This document shows, in pieces, positions 39,230 through 48,908 of a DNA stretch of 64,000 nt. The DNA is taken from NCBI RefSeq assembly GCF_003606325.2, contig NZ_CP031843.2:1860001-1924000 (forward strand). The letters are read 5' to 3'. The translations under genes and the position numbers were made by a program. The notes below the pieces were generated by a model. That model did no database searches. It was not told where the DNA came from and worked only from the letters and a program-made list of their open reading frames with translations. Positions within the stretch are counted from its first letter, which is position 1; each line of letters opens with the position of its first letter. Source of the DNA: Bartonella kosoyi. GTDB lineage: Bacteria > Pseudomonadota > Alphaproteobacteria > Rhizobiales > Rhizobiaceae.

Positions 39230-39820
39230 TTATCGCGATATTTTCTTCAGGCTTTGAAGTTTGTTGTTTAAACGACCAACTTCGTGATTAAGCCTTTCAA
39301 GTTCTTTGTTGAGTTCATCAACATGTCCATAATGTTTAGAAATCACTTCTAAAGTATGTAATGACTGAGACTGATCCTTAAGCTGATCGACTTTGCTGAA
39401 TCCTCGAAAAGCTTCTGTTCTTTTCTCAACATGTTCAAATAGCGTAAAAAGCTTCTCGATCCGCTCAAAAATTGCAGCGTTTCGTTTTTGCGTTATCTCA
39501 TATTTATAAGTAAGTTGTTTGTCGTTTGGCATAGTTTTCAGCACTGCCAAATAGAGTTCCTGCTGTTCAAGAGCTATTCTCCTCAAATCCTCTAGCGCTA
39601 CCCCTAATACCTTCATTGTATCATTCCATCCTCGTTGCGCATTTTCCTTTTCAAACTCAACGGAATCCAACCTCTGAACAGCCTCATCCCGCTCCTTAAC
39701 GACTTGGGAACAAAATAATTTATCCACGCCCGTATAACCACGCGAGGCGGGAATAAGATATGTCAGCAAAAATACGATAAGCAATAAGCCTTCTCTCAAC
39801 AGAATTTTTTTTGTAAACAT
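39230..39820 (-). CDS. Exported or membrane-anchored coiled-coil protein, unrecognised
   Basis: A 196-aa protein with a basic start and hydrophobic segment (EGLLLIVFLLTYLIPASRGY) that could be a signal peptide or anchor, followed by an almost wholly helical, charged body. The last 40 residues (DELNKELERLNHEVGRLNNK) form a strong coiled coil with leucine heptads. It is first in a minus-strand run of small membrane/coiled-coil genes (38396-39820). I do not recognise a family. Confidence 0.65.
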   Translation of the reverse strand: MFTKKILLREGLLLIVFLLTYLIPASRGYTGVDKLFCSQVVKERDEAVQRLDSVEFEKENAQRGWNDTMKVLGVALEDLRRIALEQQELYLAVLKTMPNDKQLTYKYEITQKRNAAIFERIEKLFTLFEHVEKRTEAFRGFSKVDQLKDQSQSLHTLEVISKHYGHVDELNKELERLNHEVGRLNNKLQSLKKISR

Positions 39821-40815
39821 TTTTCTATTTTCTCGTACAAAATACCTTAAAATAAATACCTAAATTCTCATCAAAAGATTCGGAATAAAATTTATTAAAT
39901 CTCTTTAAAATAATCTACGATAAAAATAAAAAAGGATAAATTATACAAAAAAAATAAATCTATAAAAACTAATTTATTCAACAGATTAGTTATAAACTTT
40001 TCTGTTTATTTCTATATCTCCATGGGCGAAATTTAATCACTTTATATGTGAATTAACAAAGAATTATAATATAATATTATAAATCACTCAAAATTAATAT
40101 TTTAATTAATAATTATACTTGCCCCATAAAATGGAGCATATATAAAATGGATAAAAATAATCAATGGTCTTGAATGGTATAAAGATTATTTTTAATGTAG
40201 ATTTGTTTTTTTATCTTTAGCCATAAAAAATTGCGTTTTTTACAAAAATTCAAATTTATTCATTTGCTATAGTATATTTTATTGCTACATTCCTTAAGTT
40301 AATTAAAGATCGTAGAATATAAACTGATAGGATGCATTTTTCTCAAATGGAATTTTTCAGAGAAAAGTTGATTTAATCAATGGGGATAAGCAATGAGCAA
40401 AGCTATAATTTGAGAGACAGGATATATTGTTATTCGTAAAAAGATGCCGTTTTGGAGTGTGCTAAAAAATGTTTATAATCAATGATAAATGAGAAGTATG
40501 AATTGGGGGAATTGGGTTTTTCTTACAGAGCAGTAGATTAAAAAACGGTAGATGAAATCTAAAATTCACCATTATTCGTCATGAGATGAAAGCTTTAATC
40601 TCACGATTGACTTCTTTGTTTTTTCTGTCTGTAATCTCTAAAGACTATCTTCAATAAGCGCTCTTTTAGGTTGCCATTTTCATAATAAAAGTAATGGTTA
40701 TCGATTTTCTATTTAGGATACCGTTTTCCACAAGAGGATCGTCATTTCGAAATATACAGAAAAACATTCTCTTCAGTGAGAGTTCCCACTGTACAATCAT
40801 CTATGGAACAACACA
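39821..40815. other. AT-rich intergenic desert
   Basis: About 1 kb of very AT-rich DNA, especially 39880-40280, between the coiled-coil gene and an MFS gene. I see no gene, RNA or clear repeat in it. Confidence 0.4.
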
Positions 40816-42033
40816 ATGACCAGAGCACGCACTCTTGCTTTTACCTATGGCGCTTATAATGCAGTACGCATGCTCATTGGTGTGTACCATGCGATTTTTT
40901 TAATGTCTATGGGGGTCAGTCTCGCGCAATTGGCGCTGCTTCAAGTTGTCTTTTCCACAACTATTCTGCTGCTTGATTTTCCTTGCGCTGTTTTAGCGGA
41001 TAGATATCGACGTAAATATTCCGTTATAGCTGGCGTCTTTATGACGGGAGTGTTTTATCTTCTCTGCCTTCAAGCCCCCAATATGACGGCGCTTATTATT
41101 GCAGAAATTCTCTATGCAGCAGGCATTTGCATTATTGTCAGCGCCATTGATGGATGGATTTACCATTCTCTTGGCGATAAACACGATCACTTTTCGCATT
41201 ATGCGCATCTTTATCACCAAGTTAATTCTTTCGGAAGTATTTTCAGTGGGATCGTAGGCATTGGAACGATTTATTACTCTGGGCAATATTTTATGGGATA
41301 TATCATTTCATACCTCATGATGGGATTTATTTTCTTGGTCTTCCTTATTGTTCCGGAAGAAAAGAAATCGGTGATTGAAACACACAAAACAAAGACAATC
41401 TTGCAAAATGCTAAGGAAACACTCTGGATTTTTCAAAACACTGTGGGCGGAGCATGGTTTATTTTCCTCATGTGTCTTTTTAGCGCTGGTATTCAGATTA
41501 TTTATCATTTCTGGCAACCGATCATACTTTCAGGTGGAAAGATTGATCACCTCAACGGTTCACAAATGTTCGTTTTGATGTGCTGTCATATTGGAGCCTT
41601 TTCAGCGCAATATTTTTCAAATTTACTGATGTCGAAATATCATGTTCTTGATAAAAAATATAAAAATTCTATAAAGTATTTCTCTTTCTTTTCTGCGCTG
41701 ATGTGCATAGCGCTCTATTTTTTAGTCCATAACAATCAAACGGCTGCCTCCGTCATTGCCTTCTCTTTAATTCATGGATTTATTTGCACTGTACCAATAG
41801 GGGCAAAAAGCTTATTTTTCTCAGAACTGAACCAAACACAAACACAACATATTTCCGGTGTTATCGGTGCTGTATCTTTTAGCGGCAGACTATTTTCAAT
41901 TACCGTATTAAGTATTATTTCTTTTCTTCCTGCAAAAATTTCTCCCTCTTATTATCTCATCTTACCGACTCTTACTTTTTTCCTATGTGGTTTGGTCATC
42001 ATGAGATGGATAAAACACTCTCAAAAGTCTTAA
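40816..42033 (+). CDS. MFS-family transporter
   Basis: A 405-aa inner-membrane protein with about 12 hydrophobic segments. The loop between helices 2 and 3 has the MFS signature DFPCAVLADRYRRKYSVIAG. A central cytoplasmic loop (EEKKSVIETHKTKTILQNAK) separates the two halves. It stands alone, with noncoding DNA on both sides, and its substrate is unknown. Its isolation in an accessory region suggests possible acquisition by transfer. Confidence 0.8.
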   Translation: MTRARTLAFTYGAYNAVRMLIGVYHAIFLMSMGVSLAQLALLQVVFSTTILLLDFPCAVLADRYRRKYSVIAGVFMTGVFYLLCLQAPNMTALIIAEILYAAGICIIVSAIDGWIYHSLGDKHDHFSHYAHLYHQVNSFGSIFSGIVGIGTIYYSGQYFMGYIISYLMMGFIFLVFLIVPEEKKSVIETHKTKTILQNAKETLWIFQNTVGGAWFIFLMCLFSAGIQIIYHFWQPIILSGGKIDHLNGSQMFVLMCCHIGAFSAQYFSNLLMSKYHVLDKKYKNSIKYFSFFSALMCIALYFLVHNNQTAASVIAFSLIHGFICTVPIGAKSLFFSELNQTQTQHISGVIGAVSFSGRLFSITVLSIISFLPAKISPSYYLILPTLTFFLCGLVIMRWIKHSQKS

Positions 42034-42384
42034 TAAGAGGAAAACCATTCCCGACAAAATTTTTTCTACAAGATTTTCTTCTAAAAGAGATCGAGACTTC
42101 TTTAGACCCTTGCCATATCGAGCTTTCAACAGACACCATATTGATAAAACAATAATTTATAATAATCATAGACTGAACTCAAATATCATAAGATTTTTTC
42201 AAATCTGATTTATCTTGAATCAATCAAAATCATTTGCTTGCACATCAAAAGCGAGGCTGGCGTATGGGTAAAAACGATGTTAAAAGGAAAGAGAATTCTT
42301 AATAAACGCTCAGTGTCAAGGGCTATTGCCATACGCACTCAAAATTCCTACACTTAACTATAATGCACTGATTTTATAGAAGAA
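42034..42384. other. Intergenic region with a remnant-family fragment
   Basis: About 350 bp. A short member of the dispersed remnant family lies near 42205-42262 on the minus strand (SLAFDVQANDFD followed by a stop), matching ANLPCDVQENDFDRF near 45250. Nothing else is supported. Confidence 0.4.
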
Positions 42385-42475
42385 TGGCGGAGAGGAAGAG
42401 ATTCGAACTCTCGAGAGCCTTTTGAGCCCTACTCCCTTAGCAGGGGAGCGCCTTCGACCACTCGGCCACCTCTCC
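42385..42475 (-). tRNA. tRNA-Ser (anticodon GCT)
   Basis: A 91-nt class II tRNA on the minus strand: acceptor GGAGAGG/CCTCTCC, D-arm TGGCCGAGTGG, anticodon stem CTCCC/GGGAG enclosing CTGCTAA with anticodon GCT, a long variable arm, T-arm AGTTCGAATCT, discriminator G and encoded CCA (42385-42387). Confidence 0.96.
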
Positions 42476-42482
42476 AAGGAGA

Positions 42483-42511
42483 GGCATAAAGGGTATCAAG
42501 AGAAAGTTCAA
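42483..42511 (-). promoter_or_regulatory. Candidate promoter of tRNA-Ser
   Basis: On the minus strand TTGAAC (42506-42511) and TATGCC (42483-42488) are 17 bp apart, placing the start point right at the tRNA 5' end. Moderate match to consensus. Confidence 0.4.
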
Positions 42512-42790
42512 GACATTTTCGATTTTTTTCCAAAATATCTGACATTTTTTTCCTTTGTTGACTCTATAGGAACCAAAAGTTAATAAAACAAAAATTGTGT
42601 CTTTTTTATCACATCTTCTCGAATAGTACATGGATACATTACAAAAAGTTCATTTCATATTTGAAACTCTAAAAAGATTAGTATAGCTAGAATGATAAGT
42701 ACCGCGTATTTTACTTATGCCTTTGTCTTAAATGCATGAGGCAAGTGACATTCTTTAGAATAAAGATTAAACGGACCTCGGAGATCCCAT

Positions 42791-44005
42791 ATGAATATTA
42801 AATCCCTCTTTTTAAGCTCTACAGCAGCTTTTTTAGCGATTTCTGGAGCACATGCTGCTTCAACAGTTGTTGCCGAACCTGAACCCGTAGAATATGTTCG
42901 CGTTTGTGATGCCTACGGAAAAGGATATTTCTATATCCCTGGAACAGAAACCTGCATGCGTTTGTCAGGAAGTGTTCGTGCTGATTTTGTCGGTGGTGGT
43001 AATATCGATGCAACCACTGAAGCTGAACTAAACAACAAAAGAAAAACCTATGGCTCATCATCACAGCTTACCCTTGTTTTTCAAGCCGCTTCTGAAACAG
43101 AAATGGGAACCCTTCGTTCATATGCGAAAATTTTCTCAAGCTGGGATGATGGTAAAAATGGCGCTGGTGCAAAACTTTCAGCCGCTTACATTGAACTGGG
43201 TGGTTTTCGTGTAGGTCTTGACGATACCATTTTCAACAGCTGGACTGGTGGTTATGGAAATGTTCTCAATGATGATAGTATAGCACCTGCAGGTACAACA
43301 CGCACCAATTTTATTTCCTACACCTTTAACGGTGATTCCGGCTTTTCTGCTATTATCGGAGTTGAAGTGGGCAATAATGCTAACTCTCTTCCTGACGTAA
43401 AAGAAACAAAAGAAATAGGAGGGAACTATATTGAGAAAGATGGGAAACTTATTCCTATCACGGAAGATACTCGTCCAAGTAAAGCAATTAAAAATTACAC
43501 CCCCAATGTGGTTTTGGGTATAAAGTTTATGCAAAAATGGGGTGGTTTTTCAGCCGTCGCTGCATATGATGCTTACTACAAAAAGTGGGCTGGAAAAGTT
43601 CGTGCAGATTTCAATGTTAACGATCGTTTCAACCTATGGGTAATGGCTGGCTATAAAAATGGTGTTGATTACTACACAGAAAGTGGAAATGGTGAATTAT
43701 CACGAATAAGCACAACGATCTATGCAAACTGGGGTGGTAGATGGGCTGCTTGGGCCGGTGCTACTTACAAACTCACACCAAAGGCAAATTTGAATGCTCA
43801 AGTTTCTTACAGTGCTGTCAAAACCTTTGCGACGTCTGTCAATATTGCATACACGCTGGTTCCAGGATTTGTGATTACACCTGAATTGACCTATGTTTCT
43901 TGGAATGATGACCGCGTTCTAAAGGATGCAAGTAATAATGAAAAACACTTACTCCATGGGAAAAGTGCTTTCCAAGGTATGATCCGTTTACAGCGTTCAT
44001 TCTAA
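42791..44005 (+). CDS. Outer-membrane porin (Porin_2 family, Omp43-like)
   Basis: Trimeric outer-membrane diffusion channel of the rhizobial/Brucella/Bartonella Porin_2 family; 404 aa. The signal peptide (MNIKSLFLSSTAAFLAISGA, cleaving after HAA) precedes the family's fixed N-terminal block EYVRVCDAYGKGYFYIPGTE then TCMRLSGSVRADF, with its two cysteines. Alternating beta-strand patterns fill the rest and it ends in a terminal Phe (MIRLQRSF), as outer-membrane barrels do. The start is preceded by CGGAGATC. Bartonella Omp43-type porins are surface-exposed and adhesive; that part is family knowledge. Confidence 0.92.
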   Translation: MNIKSLFLSSTAAFLAISGAHAASTVVAEPEPVEYVRVCDAYGKGYFYIPGTETCMRLSGSVRADFVGGGNIDATTEAELNNKRKTYGSSSQLTLVFQAASETEMGTLRSYAKIFSSWDDGKNGAGAKLSAAYIELGGFRVGLDDTIFNSWTGGYGNVLNDDSIAPAGTTRTNFISYTFNGDSGFSAIIGVEVGNNANSLPDVKETKEIGGNYIEKDGKLIPITEDTRPSKAIKNYTPNVVLGIKFMQKWGGFSAVAAYDAYYKKWAGKVRADFNVNDRFNLWVMAGYKNGVDYYTESGNGELSRISTTIYANWGGRWAAWAGATYKLTPKANLNAQVSYSAVKTFATSVNIAYTLVPGFVITPELTYVSWNDDRVLKDASNNEKHLLHGKSAFQGMIRLQRSF

Positions 44006-44026
44006 TTCTATTAAGCTAGAGCCTTC

Positions 44027-44058
44027 AAAAACTGGCAACATGAGTTGCCAGTTTTTTA
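44027..44058 (+). terminator. Rho-independent terminator of the porin gene
   Basis: ACTGGCAAC pairs with GTTGCCAGT around the loop ATGA, followed by a T-run (TTTTTT), starting 22 bp after the porin stop. Confidence 0.85.
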
Positions 44059-44639
44059 TTTTTTGCAATCAAATATCATGAGCAATCTTTCCGGATACTT
44101 ATTTTCTTAATCCTTCTGACAAAACAACTTAGTTTCACAAAAATATTCTTAGAAAATTAACCTTATGAGCTTGATAAAAAACTTCATAGAATGTTACCCA
44201 TCAATTCAAACAATCCCTTTCTTGCTCTTTAAAGCGTGCTCCATTGCTTTATCCCCAAATTGGTCTTTCTTTGTTTTTTTTACACCTAACCTTTGTAATT
44301 TAAGACATGATCTTCTCAAGTAAGTCTCACCCTGAATATTCAGTCAACTACACTGAACAAGAACCCTTATCTCCTCTCAAAAAACAAAGATTCCTCCAGC
44401 ATCAGTTTGTAAATAATTAAATTGCTTTGGGGAGGCGCTTGATTGGATTCTTTATGATTCATTTGCATAAGGCTCTACAGACAAGTTCCACCCTTAATAT
44501 TTTCCACTCTCTATTTTTAAATACTTAAATTAAGTGTTGTATTTTTTTATGTCTGCATCATCACTTTCAATGCGGTGTTTAACAGCATAATAGAATAAAA
44601 CATTGAAACAAGACAGAACATTGATTTATAATGATAATT

Positions 44640-44985
44640 CATCGTTATTAAACTTGAATGAGAAACCTGAATACCGTCAGATTCTCTCATTTCAAATTCC
44701 TCCCTGTTGAATCAATCAAAATCACTTTCAGAAAAGACTAAAAATGACCATAACGAAGGCTTTCAAGAGTTAAAGGTTTGTACAGCAAAATTGGAGGTTG
44801 AAAAAATATGTAATGGTATCAAATTGCTCTTTTTTAAAACATAAAGACGGTAGTATTCAATAAATTTTGTATTATACTATTTATTCACAAGTACTGTCGC
44901 AAAATGAGCTTGGAAACAAGCTCCTTCTTTGAAAAAAGCATGTAAATTAGCAACACTGCAATGCATTAAAAATCTTGAACATCAA
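44640..44985 (-). pseudogene. Remnant of the dispersed decayed gene family (copy 4)
   Basis: Minus-strand reading, 5' to 3': NFHAFFKEGACFQAHFATVL, YNTKFIEYYR, KKSNLIPLHIFSTSNFAVQ, then ESDFD, stop, FNREEFEMRES, with stops and frame changes. The first part matches the copy at 8255-8440, and the last part matches the 45150-45580 copy (ENDFDRFTRVGGNEN). It therefore joins both halves of the family in one place. Confidence 0.5.
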
Positions 44986-45149
44986 GAAACATATAACGAT
45001 GCCAATATCCTCTAAAGTAATAAAAAAGTAATAAAAGAGAAAATAGATATATCTTCAAAAAACGAGTTACCCTCCCCTCAAAGGATAAAGATTCCTAGCA
45101 GTATCAATCACAGCCCTGTTTCTCTTGCATCTCATCACATTAATTTATA

Positions 45150-45580
45150 ATTATAATTTATTATTTTGTATATTGAATGAAAGACCTTTAATATCATTAA
45201 AAGAATTCTCATTTCCCCCTACTCTAGTGAATCTATCAAAATCATTCTCTTGTACATCACAAGGAAGATTGGCGGATAAATAAAAACTGTACAAGAAATA
45301 CCTATGAATTGTTCCAAATGTCAGAGATTGTCGCAGAACATTGAGAGCGAGCAACATGTATAACAGTACCGACTTGCTCTTTTATGAAACGTAAGAATGG
45401 TGATGCACAAGAGACGATACTCTTTACGAAGGTGTTTGTAAAATCTGTGTGTATGATACACACCAAAAAAAATACTTTCTAAAACAAACAGCTAAACATG
45501 CAATAGAAGTCCATTTTGTTTGAGGCATTCTATCTTGCATGAGCAGCATGCCTCCATTATACATAACAGCTGAACTTTAC
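45150..45580 (-). pseudogene. Remnant of the dispersed decayed gene family (copy 5)
   Basis: The longest copy. The minus strand reads MPQTKWTSIACLAVCFRKYF near 45530, then after two in-frame stops a run of 68 codons (MLLALNVLRQSLTFGTIHRY through ANLPCDVQENDFDRFTRVGG) ending at 45151. All parts are in one frame apart from the stops. The family is not recognised. Confidence 0.45.
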
Positions 45581-45805
45581 ACGTTTTTAAAGAAAGTAGA
45601 ATATAAGACAAAGAAACAACAAGGCTTAATCTGTGCAAATCATAAAGTGTTCTATAGAGTTATATTTCCATAAAACGCCTTACAATTTTTAAAACGATAA
45701 ATGCTCTTTTTTACATAAAGCCAACCAGCAAAAAGCAGGCTCTCTTAAGAAACAAAAGCGCTCACACGCAATCGTAATCCTATTTTCAATTAAAACACAT
45801 TGAAT

Positions 45806-46612
45806 TTACGGAAAATATTTATCAACCAATGCATAAAGAATTGCCGCTGTTTAAACATCGAGAATCCCGTCATATTTTTCTTGACGAAAATGAAGTTGAA
45901 AAGCTCGGATCAAATTTTTATATCCTATTTCAGTAGATGCTGCTGAAATATCAGACCCATAACATTTCAGCTTTGCTAAAGCCTCCTCCTTGGACGGAAA
46001 ACTCTTAGAAAATTGTTCTTGATAGCGATTTTTGGGCTCGTCATCATACCACACCCCTATCCCTGCCCTATAAAGCTCTTTCTACGGAAAAGCTGCTCCT
46101 GGATCACTTTTTCTTCCAATGGCAATATCACTATGCCTCACAACATCCGTTGGCATAATATCGGGATACCGTTGAAGAATATTCAATGCAAGCTCTTTAA
46201 CGGCATCAATTTGTATTGGATCATAAGGAGGAAAGCTAAACTCCTCATTATGATAATCCACTAAATCAACGGTCTCTTCTGGAGCACCAAAATGACCTGT
46301 TGCTAAATTAACAATTTCAATCCCAATAGATGCATCATTGAAATAACTATGCCCAGCCCATGAACTCACACCCGCATGCCATGCACACTCATTTTCATCA
46401 ACCAGATTAAAAATACGCATATCCTTAAATCCTGCCTCACGATATGTCCGCTCTGAAGGATCAAAAACAAGATAGTGTGCACTAACCTTTTCTCCCGTAA
46501 GTGCCATGACCGAAGCTTTAAAATCAAGAGACGTATAATGCATCACAAGAAAACGAACACGACGATTAAAACTCTTGACAGAACGATAACTGTTGTAATC
46601 AATCCGATACAT
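45806..46612 (-). pseudogene. N-acetylmuramoyl-L-alanine amidase (AmiD/AmpD type), two nonsense codons
   Basis: Peptidoglycan amidase of the zinc-dependent Amidase_2 family. Codons 1-176 are open and contain the catalytic domain: VMHYTS with the first zinc His, SAHYLV, CAWHAGVSSW, SIGIEIVN, and RHSDIAIGRKSDPGAAFP with the second zinc His and the zinc Asp. Codon 177 is TAG exactly where the family motif has Trp (DPGPxFPW), so TGG became TAG. The same frame continues (ELYRAGIGVWYDDE, then a small C-terminal peptidoglycan-binding-like part) to a TAA at codon 254, and again (TAAILYALVDKYFP) to a stop at 45806. Two independent nonsense changes in one frame indicate recent inactivation, though a truncated catalytic domain could still be made. 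Confidence 0.8.
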
Positions 46613-47490
46613 AAAAGCCCTTTCTTTTTGGTTTTAAAAGACCACCGCGTATCACAACAGATAGGACACAAAACGTTGAAGAATATTCAATGAATTTGTC
46701 GTTTAGACACTAAGAATGACATCAAAAATTTATTCATCTACAGCATCAATATTCTTATTAACAATCAAAATCCATTTTTATTTCTCCTTAACACACGTAT
46801 AAAATGTTTTTGACAATATCCACAAACACAGTGTATCAAATATTTTCCAAACAATGATCAATCGAAAAGAAAATAAAAGCGCAAAATGATCACTTTTTAA
46901 ATCTTCACATTTTACAAAAAAGCTGTTCCCGTTATCAAATGGATAAATATATCGCCTTGAAGCAAACACGCAACTATTGTGTCATTTACACAAAAGCATA
47001 AAGGAAAAACTTTATGCGATTTTTACAGCGATTTATAACCAATGGACAGCATATATTCGTAACCAACGCTTCACGGACATATTTTTCAATACAATTTGCA
47101 ATGTTTTCCTGTCCATGATGCTGCTTCTTGTCTTTTCACAACATCTTTTGGATCATTTAGAAAACTTAAGAAATACAAAATCTCTGGATTTCTTTCATAT
47201 GCTCTTAAATAAAAGATAACATATTCATTTATAATGATCATTAATCTTTTTTGTGCATCTTGGAGGAAAGAGCCAAATACAGTCAAATTTCTTTTATCTT
47301 AAATCTTCTTATATTAAATGAGTCAAAGCCTTTCATTTGCACATCAAAAGCAGAAATTAATGGTTAAATAAAAGATACTGAAGATAAGAAGTAAAAATAC
47401 TTCTCATAATAGACAAAAACAACATTGTATGATGCATATATCTTATGCTCTTAATCTCAAGAGTAAAATCCATTGCAACATTGGGTGCTA
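46613..47490. other. Noncoding region with possible gene fragments
   Basis: About 0.88 kb. On the minus strand, 47086-47286 reads LTVFGSFLQDAQKRLMIIIN and onward as plausible protein (YERNPEILYFLSFLNDPKDV), possibly the C-terminal part of a TetR-type regulator, but no start, helix-turn-helix or match is visible. A remnant-family fragment lies at 47310-47365 (SAFDVQMKGFDSFNIRRF). Nothing intact is supported. Confidence 0.35.
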
Positions 47491-47850
47491 GAAAAGTGAC
47501 ACCACAAAAATCCACCAGCATAGAGACCTTCAGTATTTTCGCTGATAATATAAAAAAAAGACCGTTGAAAACCAATGATGGATCTTACGGGGATCTATCT
47601 GAAAATAAACCTAACTTTTGACACCAGAGAAGAACAGGAAAAAGATATGAGAACTGGCGCTCTCTTAAATGATGAGCAAGTTTTTTTCTGCTTCTCCTTG
47701 ATCTGTTACAGCACCAAGCAAAAGAGCATCGCATTCCGTAACTTTTTCCAAGTTGCTTGAGGAAGATAATCCCCTTCCCTTTTCCAACATTCCCACCCCA
47801 TATCACCATAAGTGAAATGAATAGCAATAGTCATGTGCTCTAAGATCTTC
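47490..47850 (-). pseudogene. Fossil of an isocitrate/isopropylmalate/tartrate dehydrogenase-family gene
   Basis: Minus-strand translation in shifting frames gives TIAIHFTYGDMGWECWKREG, DYLPQATWKKLRN, CDALLLGAVTDQGEAEKNLL and, about 45 codons later, SENTEGLYAGG. These are in the right order and spacing for a beta-decarboxylating dehydrogenase: substrate-side loop, DALLLGAV, and the (R)ENTEGxY signature. Numerous frameshifts and stops break it, and both ends are missing. Tartrate-type enzymes are the closest by feel; I cannot decide between subfamilies. Confidence 0.6.
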
Positions 47851-47913
47851 AACGCCCCCCTCACGGATTTCTGATCCTATCCCATTACTCAGATAGCAGA
47901 AGAATTTTCTTTT

Positions 47914-48786
47914 TCATAATTCCTCCATCCATTCGCTAATGATTGTATTCGTCATAACAGGATTATCATCCCACAAACGCGTACCCGCTCCAGAAATTAT
48001 TTGATATTCATGATTGACACATTGGCTTTTTGTTTGATTATCAACCGTTGCAAGTTGTGATTTTTCCCCCACCAATGCTAAAAGCTTCCCCGTATACTTA
48101 ACAATCTCATCTCTAGCATCCAATGCCAATAAAAGTTGAAATCCTCTTGTCATTCGTTCAATGGCAATACTTTTTTGATCTTGTGAAATTTCCAAAGCAA
48201 TTCTTTTTTTCACAACGCCAGAAGGATGCATAAAACCATTGAGTGTTTCCAAAGCGCCTAACAAATCATTATTTTCTAAATGAATAAAAATATCTCCAAG
48301 GCGCCGTTGCAAAAGCTTATCTGGATAGCCAGGTGCATTGACAGCAAGTACCGCTTGAACATTAGAAAGCCGTGCTGCCAATATTTGTACCAACATGCCA
48401 GCCATAGAAAATCCCACAAGTACTGCAGGCTCTTTAAAATATTTTTCCAATTTTTCTCTTATAAAAGATAAAGTTTCTCCAGCAGAATGATTGAGAAAAT
48501 GAGCACTCTTAGGAAAAAGTGAGAGTGTATCCAGTAGCGTCACTTGGACCCCTTTTGTCGTGCATAGCTTTGTCAATGGAGAACAAAAAGCACCCCCATC
48601 CCAAATTGGCATTACGGGAGAAAGAATAACAACAGGAAGTCTCAATTGATCAATTTCTCCTCTTGCTTCAAAAAAATGCATGACAGGAGAAAATCTTTCC
48701 CCTCCAATATCATAAAAATACAGATATGTTGAAACTCTACGCCCACAAAATCCCCCCATAACAGCCAATTTTTCAAATTCAAACAA
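47914..48786 (-). CDS. Alpha/beta-hydrolase-fold protein
   Basis: A 290-aa protein with an alpha/beta-hydrolase core: LPVVILSPVMPIWDGGAF as the early strand and oxyanion region, then the nucleophile elbow VLVGFSMAGMLVQILA (GxSxG, Ser near residue 127) and an Ala-rich helix. The C-terminal region has IISGAGTRLWDDNPVMTN where family members usually show GAGH; the expected catalytic His is Thr here. It may be a non-classical or inactive member, or the His may lie elsewhere. Substrate unknown. It is a single gene, upstream of which lies the Bcr/CflA gene on the same strand (about 120 bp gap). Confidence 0.7.
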   Translation of the reverse strand: MFEFEKLAVMGGFCGRRVSTYLYFYDIGGERFSPVMHFFEARGEIDQLRLPVVILSPVMPIWDGGAFCSPLTKLCTTKGVQVTLLDTLSLFPKSAHFLNHSAGETLSFIREKLEKYFKEPAVLVGFSMAGMLVQILAARLSNVQAVLAVNAPGYPDKLLQRRLGDIFIHLENNDLLGALETLNGFMHPSGVVKKRIALEISQDQKSIAIERMTRGFQLLLALDARDEIVKYTGKLLALVGEKSQLATVDNQTKSQCVNHEYQIISGAGTRLWDDNPVMTNTIISEWMEEL

Positions 48787-48908
48787 AGGTTATGAGCAAT
48801 TTTAAACCCTCTCAATCAAACCACTAAATAAAAAAACATTCAATAAGAGAGCCCCCATTCGTTGAAAATATCAGAACTATTTCTGTATAATACTCTCTAT
48901 CATCTCAC

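Larger units (their letters stand above)
44059..45805. other. Long noncoding region with two remnant-family copies
   Basis: About 1.75 kb between the porin terminator and the amidase pseudogene. It contains two copies of the dispersed remnant family (44640-44985 and 45150-45580), listed separately. The remaining DNA is AT-rich with no supported gene. Confidence 0.45.

Noticed and set aside
45851..46054. Possible separate 67-aa gene
   Set aside because: It is in the same frame as the amidase and continues its sequence beyond a TAG; it is the C-terminal part of that gene.
46778..46969. 63-codon minus-strand frame
   Set aside because: No ribosome site, no family resemblance, and located in a region of fragments.
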